This document shows, piece by piece, positions 62,923-64,000 of a stretch of DNA of 64,000 bases (the first letter of the stretch is position 1; the number at the start of each line of letters is the position of its first letter). Made by a program: the position numbers and the translations under genes. Under the pieces are notes generated by a model. The model ran no database searches. It was not told where the DNA came from and worked only from the letters and a program-made list of their open reading frames with translations. Source of the stretch: Ruegeria arenilitoris (GTDB taxonomy: Bacteria > Pseudomonadota > Alphaproteobacteria > Rhodobacterales > Rhodobacteraceae); assembly GCF_013030265.1 (NCBI RefSeq), contig NZ_WPZQ01000013.1, positions 1 to 64,000 of the forward strand, in the 5' to 3' direction.

Positions 62923-63281
62923 TGGCCCACTCTCAGTCAATCAGCGACAAGCTGCTTGAACGCATCCTTTCCTCACTTTCCGATGACAAGGCCGAAGACG
63001 TCGTGCAGATCAACCTGCAAGGTAAGTCTTCTGTTGCGGATCACATGGTGATTGCCTCGGGTCGGTCGACCCGTCAGGTCTCGGCCATGGCGGAAAAGCT
63101 GACGGATCGCATCAAGCAGGAATTCGGTTTCACCTCGAAGGTCGAAGGCAAGGATGCCGGCGACTGGGTGTTGATCGATACGGGCGACGTGATCGTCCAT
63201 ATCTTCCGCCCCGAAGTGCGTGAATTCTACCAGCTGGAAAAGATGTGGCTGCCTCAGGGCGGCAGCGCCTCGGCGAACTGA
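62922..63281 (+). CDS. rsfS: Ribosomal silencing factor RsfS
   Basis: 119 aa. Iojap/RsfS family: SDDKAEDVVQINLQGKSSVADHMVIASGRSTRQVSAMAEKL (read in parts), GDWVLIDTGDVIVHIFRPEVREFYQLEKMW. Binds ribosomal protein L14 and blocks subunit joining when nutrients are scarce. The ATG at 62922 is chosen; a TTG at 62895 in the same frame is possible. Followed by rlmH after 44 bases, the usual bacterial order. Confidence 0.95.
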   Translation: MAHSQSISDKLLERILSSLSDDKAEDVVQINLQGKSSVADHMVIASGRSTRQVSAMAEKLTDRIKQEFGFTSKVEGKDAGDWVLIDTGDVIVHIFRPEVREFYQLEKMWLPQGGSASAN

Positions 63282-63325
63282 GGCGTCATCCCGGCCTGAA
63301 TTAACAGGCCGGCGGCGAGAGAAAT

Positions 63326-63796
63326 ATGCGTATCAGCATTTGTGCGGTCGGGCGATTGCGTGCCGGACCGGAGAAGACCCTGCTTGATGATTATCTGACC
63401 CGATTTGACCGGACCGGCCGTGCGCTGGGCCTTGGTCCTGCGCGGGTGATCGAGGTTGAAGACAAGAAAAATGCAGGTATGGGTGCCGAGGCCGCGTTGC
63501 TGCGCAAGGCGCTGCCCAAGGGTGCAGTGATTTGTACGTTGGATGAACGGGGGCGGGTGATGTCCTCGCCGGATTTTGCCAAGAAACTGGGTGGCTGGCG
63601 TGATGCCGGGCGTCAGGATTTGGCGCTGATCATCGGTGGCGCGGACGGAATAGACCCTAGTCTACGGGCCGAGGCTGATTTTTCCATCTCATTTGGGTCC
63701 ATGGTCTGGCCCCACATGTTGGTCCGTGTGATGCTGGCCGAGCAACTTTACCGGGCCGCAACCATCCTTTCCGGCGGTCCCTACCACCGGGTCTGA
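63326..63796 (+). CDS. rlmH: 23S rRNA pseudouridine(1915) N3-methyltransferase RlmH
   Basis: 156 aa, SPOUT/trefoil-knot fold: [36 protein letters not shown] and the C-terminal [34 protein letters not shown] (in parts), all characteristic. Methylates pseudouridine in helix 69 of 23S rRNA using SAM. GGCGAGAGA precedes ATG. Confidence 0.97.
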   Translation: MRISICAVGRLRAGPEKTLLDDYLTRFDRTGRALGLGPARVIEVEDKKNAGMGAEAALLRKALPKGAVICTLDERGRVMSSPDFAKKLGGWRDAGRQDLALIIGGADGIDPSLRAEADFSISFGSMVWPHMLVRVMLAEQLYRAATILSGGPYHRV

Positions 63797-63797
63797 C

Positions 63798-64000
63798 ATG
63801 CCGCAGCTTTTGATTGTTTATCACTCACGTACGGGCGGCAGTCGGCAAATGGCCGAAGCAGCGGCCAAAGCTGCGCAAGAAGAAGCGGATACTGTTCTAA
63901 AGCCTGCGGATCAGGCCGGACCAGAAGATTTGCTGTTGGCGGATGGGTACATCTTTTGTGCACCCGAAAATCTTGCTGCCATTTCCGGTTTGATGAAGGA
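63798..64000 (+). CDS. Flavodoxin/NAD(P)H-dependent FMN reductase-like protein, 3' end cut by window
   Basis: At least 67 aa, running off the window. The start LLIVYHSRTGGSRQMAEAAAKAA is a flavodoxin-type FMN phosphate loop (S-R-T-G-G-S), followed by DGYIFCAPENLAAISGLMK, a second flavin-contact region. Only a base separates it from the rlmH stop, so it is co-transcribed with rsfS-rlmH. Enzymatic role cannot be judged from the fragment. Confidence 0.75.
   Translation, partial: MPQLLIVYHSRTGGSRQMAEAAAKAAQEEADTVLKPADQAGPEDLLLADGYIFCAPENLAAISGLMK

Overview
The window is a piece of a chromosome from an alphaproteobacterium, most likely a marine Rhodobacteraceae/Roseobacter-group species. Supporting this are the petABC cytochrome bc1 operon with PetP/PetR-type regulators nearby, a c550/c2-type cytochrome divergent from petABC, an FMN riboswitch in front of a ribH2-type lumazine synthase, glutathione-dependent formaldehyde dehydrogenase, a saccharopine-type lysine degradation pair, and ECF (RpoE/ChrR-like) promoters of the TGATCC type. 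Genus-level assignment is not possible from sequence reading alone. The window is gene dense, mostly GC rich, and carries no insertion sequence, prophage, CRISPR array or rRNA that I can see.

Layout. 0-5 kb: a secreted SUMF1-fold protein in locally AT-richer DNA, an HlyD-type membrane fusion protein with two small partners, an AraC regulator and a glycine-zipper protein. 5.3-17.7 kb: tRNA-Thr, then a long leftward run petP-petR-HDAC-xseB-ispA-dxs (regulation, isoprenoid precursors), ilvE, a second AraC regulator, small proteins, cobO, a DMT exporter, an HD hydrolase, aroC and ribH2 with its FMN riboswitch. 18-24.8 kb: PaiB-like protein, cytochrome c, petABC, mtaB, dapF and tRNA-Lys. 24.8-28.6 kb: an accessory stretch with an SDR, a structured small transcription unit in front of a DUF1127-like small protein, a frameshifted GNAT gene, an ABM protein and its divergent MarR regulator.

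28.6-33.8 kb: a divergon of an SDR gene against a translationally coupled operon (flavin amine oxidase, chalcone-isomerase-like protein, MFS carrier, two DUF3833 proteins). Both directions carry TGATCC-N18-TA promoters, which points to a singlet-oxygen or membrane-lipid stress role. 33.8-47.6 kb: I78 inhibitor lipoprotein, formaldehyde dehydrogenase, the lysine degradation pair, a GT14 glycosyltransferase divergent from a sulfotransferase, NUDIX, ilvD divergent from an XRE-cupin regulator across a 13-bp-armed palindrome, mercaptopyruvate sulfurtransferase coupled to an aromatic aminotransferase, and a patatin lipoprotein.

47.6-64 kb: glnK-amtB (ammonium uptake), PBP1A, the leucine genes leuB and leuC/leuD (interleaved with a methyltransferase and an HdeD-like protein), a peroxiredoxin-like protein, LysR and NAD-binding protein, a nuclease/phosphatase-fold protein, MscS, rsfS with a coupled leader ORF, rlmH, and a flavodoxin-like gene cut by the window edge. 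Amino-acid biosynthesis (ilvE, ilvD, leuB, leuC, leuD, aroC, dapF) is scattered through the window.

The most interesting non-routine signals are the paired ECF-type promoters at 32.85-32.98 kb, the leader/terminator unit at 26.05-26.22 kb, several clean operator palindromes, a hairpin that would hide the ribosome binding site of the HdeD-like gene, and three very short ORFs with good ribosome binding sites.
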